NCBI GenBank assembly: GCA_002292025.1
Contig: DBBC01000056.1
Span: 1 to 12,737 of the forward strand
DNA from: Firmicutes bacterium UBA994
Lineage (GTDB): Bacteria > Bacillota > UBA994
Direction: 5' to 3'
Length of the DNA: 12,737 nt
A program made the position numbers and the translations under genes. Positions 5,978-12,737 of the stretch are shown here, piece by piece. Position 1 is the first letter of the stretch. Every line of letters starts with the position of its first letter. The notes beneath the pieces are model-generated. The model saw only the letters and a program-made list of their open reading frames with translations. It ran no database searches and was not told the DNA's origin.

Positions 5978-7954
5978 CTACCTCCGAATGTACATGGCCT
6001 CCCCGAGGACGGTGCCAATGGGCGATTCGGTAATGCCGCCGATGTGCCCCCATACGCCACGCATCGCATGGGTCTGGAACAACCAGATGTATGGCAGTTC
6101 GTAGTTGAGAATCTGGTCTACTCGATGGTAAATGGTGCGACGCTCCGCAATGTCTACCGTAGCACGTCCGGCTTCGATCAGCCTGTCGACTTCGGCATTG
6201 TTGAAACGCTTGCGATTAAAGCCGACGGTTCTGCCGTCGGGGTGGAGTGCTCCCTGCGAGGAATGGAAGAACGGGAAAGGATCGGGGTCTAGACCTAACG
6301 CCCAGCTGATTAACATGATGTCAAAGCGGCCGTGGTGGGAGTGGCCGATCAAAACAGACCACTCAGTAGGGCGGTCAAAGGCGTCGATGCCGATTTCACG
6401 CCATTGGCGTACGGCCATGGCAGCAACGTCTCCCCAAATAACATGACCGGCCTGTCTTAAAATACCAAGTCGCAGCGGGTCGCCTGTAGGGGAGCCGTCG
6501 CGTCGGCGAATCGTCTGCCCGGCGGGGATGCGCCACCCGGCCTCGTCTAGCAGCTGCCTAGCACGGGTTGGATTGAAAGCGTACGGGTTAAGGTTAGGCG
6601 CACCGTGGGCCCAGCTGGTGGGAAGCTGGTGGGAGTTAATTACGGCGCCTCTGTCGTTAATCACAGCCCGTACTATCGCTGGCCTGTCCAGGGCGAGCTT
6701 TAAGGCCTCGCGCACGCGGCGCTCGCTCAGGATGGGGTTTATAAGGTTCAGCGACATGTAATGGTAGCCGTGAATGGGATGCTCGCGGAAGTTAACGCGG
6801 CCTGCGAACTCGCGCTGCACGCGCTCAACTGCGTCAGCTGTCATGCCCATCCAGTCAATCTCTCCGGCTTCAAAGGCGGCCTGCATTACGTGAGCGTCAC
6901 CATAACGCCTAAAGACCATTGTCTCGATATAGGGGCGCGGTGCCATCCAGAAGTTTGGATTACGCCGCAACACAGCGAACTGGCCTGGGACGATGCGGTC
7001 CAAGAGATAGGGGCCAGCGCCGACAGGCTGTCGACTAAAGGCATGCGCGCGCAACTCGCGCACCGGTACGCGGCCGAGGAGATGGTAGGGGATAATCCCC
7101 AAGCCGATGTTCAAAAGGAAGGGGGCATCAACTTGGCGCATCCTGAAGCGCACGATATGGTCACCTTCCGTGGTGATTTCCGCTATGTGCGCTACGACTG
7201 GGCGGCGCGGCCCATCGTAGTCGGTGTGCATGATGGTATCAAAAGTAAACTTAACGTCGCGTGCGGTCAGGGGACGACCGTCGCTGAATCTAATGTCGGG
7301 TCTGAGCCAGAAAGTCCAAGTGAGGGTGGCGTGGTCCCAGATCCAACGGTCAGCAATGTTGTTGCGCAAGGTAAGGTCAGCTGCGAGACGGACTAAGCCC
7401 CAGTTAGTCTGGCCGTGGATAGCGGCGGATGCGGTATCGGTACTGAGAATGGGGTTAAGGATAACCGGCTCAACCGTGGCCCCAAAAGTAATGGTGCCGC
7501 CAATGGGCTTTGGTGTGTAAGGGGTGTGCTGCACAGTTACGGTGCGAGTGGCGTCAACCCAAGCCACGTCCGCGCCTAATGCTTCGGCCACAAAGCGTAG
7601 CGGTACCATAGTACGGCCGGCGATAGCCACCGGGGCTACGTCTAGCTGGCGGGAAGGACCATTTACCCAGGCCGTGCGGTTGCCAAGCTCGAGGACAATG
7701 GCGTCTTCGCGGCGATAGGCGCGGATGGTTCTGGTGGCCTCATCCCAGTGCACTGCCGCGCCAAGCGCCTCGAAAATAGAGCGCATTGGCACTAAGGTGC
7801 GGCCGTTCTGAATAGTCGGAGCTACGTCCATCGTCAGAGGAGCGCCGTTAATTGTGACACGAATAGGGGCACTGGCTTCCGCTAAGGGCAGCCCAAAAAA
7901 CGTAGCTGCCAACATTGCCAAGACGGCAAGACCGACCAAAGACTTTTTCAGCAA
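5978..7954 (-). CDS. Secreted ABC-type peptide-binding protein (SBP family 5) fused to copper-amine-oxidase-N repeats
   Basis: A 658-residue exported protein. Residues 1-27 form a signal peptide (LKK, hydrophobic core, AEA cleavage site). It has no lipobox, and the protein contains no Cys. Residues about 31-142 hold two copper-amine-oxidase-N-type repeats, GRTLVPMRSIFEALGA (51-66) and GRTMVPLRFVAEALGA (113-128), each followed by W-x-x-ATRT. From about residue 152 to the end is an extracellular solute-binding protein family 5 domain, with IRFSDGRPLTARDVKFTFD (an acidic-loop signature) and RRVREALKLALDR. Family 5 domains bind oligopeptides, dipeptides, nickel or sugars; the ligand is not predictable here. 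No permease or ATPase gene adjoins it. The start is TTG at 7954, with AGGAG 9 nt upstream and no in-frame ATG nearby. It has its own terminator. The repeats may hold the protein to the wall in place of a lipid anchor (inference). Confidence 0.93.
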   Translation of the reverse strand: MLKKSLVGLAVLAMLAATFFGLPLAEASAPIRVTINGAPLTMDVAPTIQNGRTLVPMRSIFEALGAAVHWDEATRTIRAYRREDAIVLELGNRTAWVNGPSRQLDVAPVAIAGRTMVPLRFVAEALGADVAWVDATRTVTVQHTPYTPKPIGGTITFGATVEPVILNPILSTDTASAAIHGQTNWGLVRLAADLTLRNNIADRWIWDHATLTWTFWLRPDIRFSDGRPLTARDVKFTFDTIMHTDYDGPRRPVVAHIAEITTEGDHIVRFRMRQVDAPFLLNIGLGIIPYHLLGRVPVRELRAHAFSRQPVGAGPYLLDRIVPGQFAVLRRNPNFWMAPRPYIETMVFRRYGDAHVMQAAFEAGEIDWMGMTADAVERVQREFAGRVNFREHPIHGYHYMSLNLINPILSERRVREALKLALDRPAIVRAVINDRGAVINSHQLPTSWAHGAPNLNPYAFNPTRARQLLDEAGWRIPAGQTIRRRDGSPTGDPLRLGILRQAGHVIWGDVAAMAVRQWREIGIDAFDRPTEWSVLIGHSHHGRFDIMLISWALGLDPDPFPFFHSSQGALHPDGRTVGFNRKRFNNAEVDRLIEAGRATVDIAERRTIYHRVDQILNYELPYIWLFQTHAMRGVWGHIGGITESPIGTVLGEAMYIRR

Positions 7955-8020
7955 TTTTTATCACTCCTATTGTTTTCTGGATTCATAGAGTTGGCCGTTT
8001 GTATAGCCCAATCACCTCGC

Positions 8021-9250
8021 TTATGCTTGAACGCGGATATGGGTATATTGTTTCTTACCACGGCGAACTACAATTACACCGTCGCGCGCACTGGCCATAT
8101 CTACTCTCTGCTCAGGTGAGTCCACACGCATCTCGTTAATATAGAGACCACCGCCTCGAACCAAGCGTTTAGCCTCGCCTTTGCTCGAAATAATGCCACT
8201 GCCGACGAGCAGATCAATAATTGAGAGCCCGGCTGCAAGCAGTTCGCTGCTAAAGTGCACAGCGGGGATACCTTCGTTGTTCTCGCCGCCACCAAATAGC
8301 GCGAGCGCCGCGTTCCGGGCCTCATTTGCTGCGGACTGACCGTGGATAATGCTTGTCACTTCCCATGCCAGTATTTCTTTTGCCGCGTTTAAGTCCCGTC
8401 CTTCTAACGAGCCTAGCCTGTTTACCTCCGACATAGAGAGAAAAGTAAACATGGCCAGATACTTTTTGACGTCTGCATCATGTGTGTTACGCCAGTACTG
8501 ATAGAAGTCGTAGGGCTTGGTACGGGCAGGGTCTAGCCACACAGCCCCGGCTTCGGTTTTACCCATTTTGCTGCCACTGGCGGTGGTTACCAGCGGCCAA
8601 GTAATGCCATAGGCTTCTACCTGTTCTACGCGGCGAATTAGGTCTGCTCCGGCGAGAATGTTTGACCATTGGTCATCGCCCCCCAGTTGCAGCCGACAAC
8701 CGTAGTGACGGTACAGGTGCAAAAAATCATAGGACTGCAACAGCATATAGTTAAACTCGATAAAACTGAGGCCCTTCTCCATACGCCCTTTATAGCATTC
8801 GGCAGTTAACATGCGGTTGACGGAGAAATGCACCCCCACTTCACGCAAAAAGTCGATGTAGTTCTTCTCTCGCAGCCAGTCGGCGTTGTCAAGCACTAGG
8901 GCATCGCCTGCGCCTGAACAAAACACGCGCTCCACTTGGGCGCGGATGCCGTTGATGTTGTCGCTAATTTGGCGCGCAGATATGATACTGCGCATATCGG
9001 TCTTGCCACTCGGGTCGCCAATCAGGGCGGTGCCTCCGCCTAGCAGTACAATCGGGCGGTGGCCTGCGCGTGCGAGATGTGCTAAAGCCATAAGCGATAT
9101 GGAGTGACCGACATGCAAACTATCTGCAGTCGGGTCAATACCAACGTAGACAGTAGCTTTTTCGTTGGCCAAAAATCTTTGCAGCGGCTCGGCATGCGTA
9201 GTCTGCTTGATAAATCCTCGTTCTTGCAGCATTGACAGCGCGTCAGACAT
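8021..9250 (-). CDS. tyrS: Tyrosyl-tRNA synthetase
   Basis: A class Ic aminoacyl-tRNA synthetase that charges tRNA-Tyr in the cytoplasm, 409 residues from the chosen start. Motifs in order are VYVGIDPTADSLHVGH with the HIGH equivalent H46-VGH49, LGGGTALIGDPSGK (70-83), the tyrosine pocket QLGGDDQWSNI (188-198), and KMGKT (228-232), a KMSKS variant usual in TyrS. A C-terminal S4-like RNA-binding domain ends the protein (SKGEAKRLVRGGGLYIN). I choose ATG 9250 because AGGAG (9263-9259) is 8 nt away. An in-frame GTG at 9259 overlaps that ribosome site and cannot be used with it. No T-box leader is visible in the 156 bp upstream, unlike many Bacillota tyrS genes. It lies 66 bp upstream of the substrate-binding protein gene with no terminator between. 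Confidence 0.98.
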   Translation of the reverse strand: MSDALSMLQERGFIKQTTHAEPLQRFLANEKATVYVGIDPTADSLHVGHSISLMALAHLARAGHRPIVLLGGGTALIGDPSGKTDMRSIISARQISDNINGIRAQVERVFCSGAGDALVLDNADWLREKNYIDFLREVGVHFSVNRMLTAECYKGRMEKGLSFIEFNYMLLQSYDFLHLYRHYGCRLQLGGDDQWSNILAGADLIRRVEQVEAYGITWPLVTTASGSKMGKTEAGAVWLDPARTKPYDFYQYWRNTHDADVKKYLAMFTFLSMSEVNRLGSLEGRDLNAAKEILAWEVTSIIHGQSAANEARNAALALFGGGENNEGIPAVHFSSELLAAGLSIIDLLVGSGIISSKGEAKRLVRGGGLYINEMRVDSPEQRVDMASARDGVIVVRRGKKQYTHIRVQA

Positions 9251-9278
9251 CACCAACACTCCTAGTTAAGTTTGACCT

Positions 9279-9287
9279 ATAGTAACA
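9279..9287 (-). promoter_or_regulatory. Candidate extended -10 promoter for tyrS
   Basis: On the - strand TGT-TACTAT (9287 to 9279) fits an extended -10 (TGn plus a 5/6 match to TATAAT), giving a leader of about 20-25 nt before the ATG at 9250. No clear -35 is seen. Confidence 0.35.
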
Positions 9288-9369
9288 CACTTTTTGCTTT
9301 TCGACTTATGATTTTAGATTAGCATCGTCGGCGCAAGAGAACCAGCCTTATTATCTCAGGGCATGTGTG

Positions 9370-9378
9370 TGGTATAAT
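9370..9378 (+). promoter_or_regulatory. Extended -10 promoter for the guanylate kinase-like gene
   Basis: TGG-TATAAT is a perfect -10 hexamer with an extended -10 TG. No strong -35 is seen 16-18 nt upstream, as is common for extended -10 promoters. Transcription would begin near 9385, leaving a leader of about 22 nt that carries the purine-rich ribosome site at 9394-9400. Confidence 0.65.
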
Positions 9379-9406
9379 AGCTCAACTGAGCGCGGGGGGA
9401 CGAGCG

Positions 9407-10012
9407 ATGCGGGATGCGATTCTCTTTGTGGTGACAGGGCCGTCAGGTTCCGGCAAGGGCACGATTATGCGGGCCATTGTAAAGCAATTCCCTGATATAG
9501 TAAAAATTGCTACATACACAACGCGTGCGCCGCGCGCCAACGAAGAGCACGGCTTTGACTATAACTTTGTCTCGCAAGCGTGCTTCTTAGACAAGGTTGA
9601 CGCCGGTGACATTGCGGAGTGGGAACAGGTGTATCGGGATCACTTCTACGGCTCTCCGAGCTTTAATCCTGATGCTGGTCCGGATCGCCTGATGGAACTT
9701 GACTACAAGGGCATGTTTAAGTATAAAGGGCGCGCTAAACGCTTGGTGAGTATATTTATTGCGCCGCCTTCATTAGAGGAGATGGTGGAGCGCATCGAGA
9801 AACGCAGCACCGAAGCTAATCTAACAAACCGCATTAACAACGCCATAGAGCAAATGCGCTACGCAGAGCATTACGACTACATCATCATAAATGCACGAAT
9901 GGAAGAAGCGTGCGCGGAAGCATTGTCCATTGTTGGCGCGGAACGTGCACGGCGCGACCACAGAGAGAGAATGGCGGTTCTTGATGCGCTATGCCGAGAG
10001 CACGTGGTCTAG
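9407..10012 (+). CDS. Guanylate kinase family protein
   Basis: A 201-residue P-loop nucleoside monophosphate kinase, expected to convert GMP to GDP with ATP. The Walker A loop GPSGSGKGT is at 11-19. GMP-contact residues known from yeast guanylate kinase align well: TTRAPR with Arg40 and Arg43, DYNFVS with Tyr52, EWEQ with Glu71, FYGSP with Tyr81 and Ser83, and MELD with Asp99. IAPPSLEEMVERIEKRSTE is the usual lid-side block. The stretch at res. 84-112 differs from canonical Gmk: the usual LEIDVQGA is MELDYKGMFKYKG and the preceding loop is short, so this may be a divergent paralog; rpoZ, the common neighbour of gmk, is absent. ATG 9407 is chosen because GGGGGGA lies upstream; the in-frame ATG at 9365 precedes the -10 box and would not be transcribed from that promoter. 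It converges on the HD-GYP gene with an 8-bp gap. Confidence 0.85.
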   Translation: MRDAILFVVTGPSGSGKGTIMRAIVKQFPDIVKIATYTTRAPRANEEHGFDYNFVSQACFLDKVDAGDIAEWEQVYRDHFYGSPSFNPDAGPDRLMELDYKGMFKYKGRAKRLVSIFIAPPSLEEMVERIEKRSTEANLTNRINNAIEQMRYAEHYDYIIINARMEEACAEALSIVGAERARRDHRERMAVLDALCREHVV

Positions 10013-10020
10013 AGAGCGGC

Positions 10021-11124
10021 TCAGCTAATCAGGCCCCTGCGGTACAGAGCAAACTCGGCTTCCGACAAAACGCGGCTGACTACCAAGGTGGGGTGGTCTG
10101 AGGTATTGATCACCTGCGGCACGCGGTATGGTTGCTCTTGTTCGTCATAGAGCATCCTGACGCGAGGGTATTTGTAAAATCCTCTGGGGGTACTTAAGAC
10201 AATGCCAATGCGGTTATCAGAGAACTTGACTATCGACCCCGTGGGGTAGGCGGCCACGTTTTCAAGGAATGCAGCGATCACTTGGAGGGAAAAAGAGCTA
10301 TTGCCAGACCCAGCCAAGAGCTCCAGTGCTTCGTGCGGCGGATAGGCGGAACGATGCACCCTTGCAGCCGTTACCGCATCGTAGACGTCGCATATAGATG
10401 CTAATTGCGCATACAAGCTAATCTCATTGCCCTGCTTGCCGTGTGGATAACCGGAACCGTCGTAGCGTTCGTGGTGTTCGTGCGCTACATCTCTAGCTTC
10501 TGGTAGGGCTGACAGTATCTCATAGCCTGCCGAAGCATGTCGCTTAACTTCCTCAAACTCAGGGGCGGTGAGCAGGGTGGGTTTGCGCAAAATCGTTTGC
10601 GGTATTGCGCTCATGCCTACATCCAGCATAATGGCCCCAAGTCCGAGCTGCTTTAGCTGTTCTTTGTTTAGGCCGTAGGTGATGCCTGTAATTAGTGCCA
10701 ATACGCATACGTTGACGGAATGACCGAAAAGATAATCACCCTCAAGACGGATGTCGGTGAGATTGACCATCAGCTCGCGCTGGCGGAGCAACTCATCGAC
10801 GATCGCGTCAACGGTGCGTGACACTTCCTTGGTACGCTGCGACACATAGGCAACAGGATTAGGCGTTTCCATGGCATTCACCATGGTGCGCACTCTCAGG
10901 ACAGCGCCTGCGCGTGTCTCATCGGCGATGACATCATCCACGCGATATCCGTCTAAGAGATTATCTTCGATGTAGAGAAAGGGCACACCAAGGCTCTTAA
11001 GCTGGGCGATATAGCGGTGCGTCAGCCTGACATTGCGTTGCAACAGAACTTGTCCGGCACTACCATATAACGGGCGAGCTACACACATGCCAGGTTTAAG
11101 GAAAGTAGTTGGTATTCTGCGCAT
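10021..11124 (-). CDS. HD-GYP domain protein with an incomplete HD dyad
   Basis: A 367-residue cytoplasmic protein. Residues 1-60 resemble the N-terminal module often preceding HD-GYP domains (LKPGMCVARPLYGSAG...LKSLGVPFLYIED). Residues about 125-275 are the HD-GYP domain, which in active members hydrolyses cyclic di-GMP with a two- or three-metal site. Conserved here are His135 (GHSVNV), His196 (RHASAGYEIL), His217-His218 in HHERYDGSGYP, and Asp246 (CDVYDA). The central HDxGK motif reads L167-D168-V-G-M171, so the dyad His and the Lys are lost. A C-terminal extension (about 280-367) follows. Activity is therefore doubtful; it may bind a nucleotide or have changed metal use. ATG 11124 has AAGGAG 6 nt upstream. 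No terminator separates its 3' end from the convergent kinase gene. Confidence 0.9.
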   Translation of the reverse strand: MRRIPTTFLKPGMCVARPLYGSAGQVLLQRNVRLTHRYIAQLKSLGVPFLYIEDNLLDGYRVDDVIADETRAGAVLRVRTMVNAMETPNPVAYVSQRTKEVSRTVDAIVDELLRQRELMVNLTDIRLEGDYLFGHSVNVCVLALITGITYGLNKEQLKQLGLGAIMLDVGMSAIPQTILRKPTLLTAPEFEEVKRHASAGYEILSALPEARDVAHEHHERYDGSGYPHGKQGNEISLYAQLASICDVYDAVTAARVHRSAYPPHEALELLAGSGNSSFSLQVIAAFLENVAAYPTGSIVKFSDNRIGIVLSTPRGFYKYPRVRMLYDEQEQPYRVPQVINTSDHPTLVVSRVLSEAEFALYRRGLIS

Positions 11125-11148
11125 ATCTAACTCCTTAATCGTGCTAGT

Positions 11149-11491
11149 TTAAGTTCTTTCGATATGCACGCCGTAAAGTCCTTTAATGAACACATGCGGG
11201 TCTGTATTTGGCGCCTCGCCGCGCAGTTAGGGAGTCTCACCGCAGAACTTCCAGTTGCTCTGGTAGTCCCGCGGCAGCAGGGTGCGGGACAGGTTGGCGC
11301 GCAAGTTGAAGGGGAGAGCCCGGCACATCGTAGAAGCGTAGGAGCGCATCACGGTCGCAGCTAAACCGCTCCACCACCTCACGCAACTCACCGGAGCGCT
11401 GCTGGACCATGGCTGCAAGATTGGGAACATAGTCTAGGATATTGCGCTCAGATTGGGCAGGCTGCCCATAACGATAGTCTGTGTTCGTCAA
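11149..11491 (-). pseudogene. Unrecognised small gene, apparently frameshifted
   Basis: A perfect ribosome site GGGAGGT (11504-11498) lies 6 nt before a TTG at 11491 that opens MTNTDYRYGQPAQSERNI and continues coding-like to about 11311 (DALLRFYDVPGSP). At a CCCC run (- strand; GGGG at 11311-11314 on +) the coding-like signal moves to another frame, FNLRANLSRTLLPRDYQSN then WKFCGETP, with strong G/C at third positions, stopping at TAA 11229-11227. The same second frame stays protein-like beyond that stop (GEAPNTDPHVFIKGLYGV) to TAA 11151-11149. Removing one base of the run would join the first two parts. I do not recognise the family. It lies 67 bp after the glycyl radical enzyme gene and may have been cotranscribed. 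It could instead be a sequencing indel or two short genes. Confidence 0.5.
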
Positions 11492-11558
11492 TATAATACC
11501 TCCCGTGGTGAACTCACACCTAATGGTGACCTGTTCAAGTTGCAAACGTCCCGCAAGG

Positions 11559-12737
11559 CTATGTGTCCCGGTGTTCGGTGCGGGCAATAATTTCCTCTTG
11601 CAGAGCGGTGCTCAGGTTATTGAAGTAGTCGCTATAGCCAGCCACACGCACGATAAGGTTTTTATGGTCGCCGGGACGTTTCTGGGCTTCGCGCAGGGTG
11701 GCAGCGTCGATGACGTTAAACTGGATATGGTGCCCGTCCAGTTTAAAATAGGCACGGATAAGATGGGCCAGTTTTTTGAGGCCTTCTTGTCCGGCAAAGA
11801 CCGACGGAGCGAACTTTTGGTTGAGGAGCGTGCCGCCGGTGCGGAGATGATCCATTTTGGACGCAGACTTTAATACGGCTGTAGGCCCCAATCGGTCCGT
11901 ACCTTGCACAGGGGAGATGCCCTCAGAGAGCGGAGTGCCGGCTCTGCGACCGTCGGGGGTGGCGCCCACCACCGCGCCAAAATAGACGTGGCAGGTAGTA
12001 GGCAGCATATTAATGCGGTAGGTGGCGCCGCGCGGGGTAAGGCGGCCGTCCACCGCGTCGTGGAACATGTTGAATACCTTTACCATGATTTCGTCGGCAT
12101 AATCGTCGTCATTGCCGTAGCGGGGGGTCTTGTTATGCAGGAGAAGCCGTATATGCTCCTGCCCGGCGAAGTCTTGGGCTAAAGTGTCGAGCAGGGCATT
12201 CATGCTCAGATTGTGGCGGTCGAACACGTGATACTTGATAGCGGAAAGCATGTCCGTGACAGAGCCAATGCCGACACCCTGAATGTAGGTAGTATTGTAC
12301 CGTGCCCCGCCTGCGTTATAGTCCTTGGCGTTCTTTATGCAGTCCTCAATCACCAGTGACAGGAACGGGGCGGGCATATGGGTGGCATAGAGCTTTTCGA
12401 TAATATTGTTGCCGCGGATCTTGATATTTAAAAAGTAGTGTAGTTGGGTGCGGAAAGCACCAAGCAGCGTATCAAAAGAAGAGAAGCTAGAGGCCGCACC
12501 CGTCGCGGGGCCCAGTTGCTGGCCGGTTCGCGGGTCCACACCGTTATTCAAGGTAATCTCAAGGACTTTGACAAGGTTAAAGTAGCCGGTCAGAATGTAG
12601 GCCTCCTTGCCAAAGGCTCCGGTCTCTACGCAGCCGCTGGTACCGCCTGAACGAGCGTCTTCGATAGATTTGCCCTGCCTAAGAAGTTCCTCAACAACCG
12701 CGTCGGCATTAAAGACCGAGGGCTGTCCCCAACCCTT
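11559..12737 (-). CDS. Glycyl radical enzyme, HypD-like (trans-4-hydroxyproline dehydratase type), C-terminal part; 5' end outside window
   Basis: The frame is open from the window edge (12737), giving 392 residues of the C-terminal half of a pyruvate formate-lyase superfamily enzyme. These anaerobic enzymes hold a Gly radical installed by a radical-SAM activase. The thiyl Cys is in GGTSGCVETGAFGKEAY (Cys36, with Glu38 two residues on), a single Cys-Val-Glu motif rather than the Cys-Cys of formate C-acetyltransferase, so this is a dehydratase/decarboxylase-type member. The Gly radical site is VRVAGYS near Gly367, 25 residues from the end. From memory, the sequence (KGWGQP, EAYILTGY, GARYNT, NMLPTTCHVYFG, KMDHLRTGGTLLN) resembles Clostridioides difficile HypD closely, and the Tyr matching HypD Tyr450 is kept (Tyr52). 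Related uncharacterised PflD-like enzymes remain possible. No activase gene is in the window. The TTG at 12551 is internal, not a start. Confidence 0.9.
   Translation of the reverse strand, partial: KGWGQPSVFNADAVVEELLRQGKSIEDARSGGTSGCVETGAFGKEAYILTGYFNLVKVLEITLNNGVDPRTGQQLGPATGAASSFSSFDTLLGAFRTQLHYFLNIKIRGNNIIEKLYATHMPAPFLSLVIEDCIKNAKDYNAGGARYNTTYIQGVGIGSVTDMLSAIKYHVFDRHNLSMNALLDTLAQDFAGQEHIRLLLHNKTPRYGNDDDYADEIMVKVFNMFHDAVDGRLTPRGATYRINMLPTTCHVYFGAVVGATPDGRRAGTPLSEGISPVQGTDRLGPTAVLKSASKMDHLRTGGTLLNQKFAPSVFAGQEGLKKLAHLIRAYFKLDGHHIQFNVIDAATLREAQKRPGDHKNLIVRVAGYSDYFNNLSTALQEEIIARTEHRDT

Noticed and set aside
6761..7396. 211-codon + strand frame inside the substrate-binding protein gene
   Set aside because: It is antisense to a clear family 5 binding-protein gene with no ribosome site or recognisable domain.
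9251..9259. GTG 9259 as tyrS start
   Set aside because: Its first base is the last base of the AGGAG ribosome site; the ATG at 9250 is spaced 8 nt from it.
9365..9406. Upstream in-frame ATG start for the guanylate kinase-like gene
   Set aside because: It overlaps the TATAAT box at 9373-9378 and has no ribosome site; ATG 9407 follows a GGGGGGA stretch and gives the normal short N-terminus before the P-loop.
9251..9406. T-box riboswitch ahead of tyrS
   Set aside because: The divergent region is only 156 bp, holds promoters for both genes, and lacks the conserved T-box sequence TGGNACCGCG and a terminator helix.
12549..12551. TTG start giving a separate 330-residue protein
   Set aside because: The frame is open to the window end and carries the Cys-Val-Glu active site upstream, so this is one truncated glycyl radical enzyme gene.
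1..12737. tRNA, rRNA, CRISPR array, insertion sequence or phage genes
   Set aside because: No repeat-spacer pattern, transposase or integrase motifs, cloverleaf candidates or rRNA-like sequence were seen on either strand by eye.

Overview
The window most likely comes from an anaerobic or facultatively anaerobic member of the Bacillota (Clostridia-like). Indicators are an oxygen-sensitive glycyl radical enzyme, an HD-GYP protein, a secreted protein with tandem copper-amine-oxidase-N-type repeats, strong AGGAG/GGAGG ribosome sites, frequent TTG/GTG starts, and a MurK/MurQ style of muramic-acid salvage. The lineage is inferred from gene content only; there is no rRNA or other strong marker.

Layout. 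The window opens on the + strand with the 3' two-thirds of a PhoA-superfamily alkaline phosphatase (1-948), followed by a long hairpin (971-1015) that can end transcription from both sides. Facing it on the - strand is a four-gene cluster (5809 down to 1211): a NagZ-type GH3 beta-N-acetylglucosaminidase, a MurQ etherase overlapping it by 7 bp, a BadF/BadG-type sugar kinase (MurK-like) and a beta-lactamase-fold serine hydrolase resembling AmiE. Together these could convert cytoplasmic GlcNAc-MurNAc-peptides to GlcNAc-6-phosphate, D-lactate and free peptide. None of the four has a signal peptide. Upstream, behind its own terminator, is a family 5 (peptide-type) ABC substrate-binding protein fused to copper-amine-oxidase-N repeats (5978-7954, -), preceded by tyrS (8021-9250, -).

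A 156-bp divergent promoter region separates tyrS from a guanylate kinase-like gene on the + strand (9407-10012). That gene converges, with an 8-bp gap, on an HD-GYP protein whose His-Asp dyad has lost its His (10021-11124, -). Upstream of it lies an unrecognised reading frame that looks frameshifted (11149-11491, -). The window ends inside the C-terminal half of a glycyl radical enzyme of the trans-4-hydroxyproline dehydratase (HypD)-like type (11559-12737, -).

The best-supported biology is the wall-recycling operon, and I saw no clearly new multigene system. The more unusual points are single-gene oddities: a phosphatase without two canonical zinc His ligands, a non-lipoprotein substrate-binding fusion, a degenerate HD dyad, two unusual translation-start regions (a leader ORF before nagZ, and a hairpin-masked ribosome site with a possible AUA start at the kinase), and a likely broken gene after the glycyl radical enzyme.
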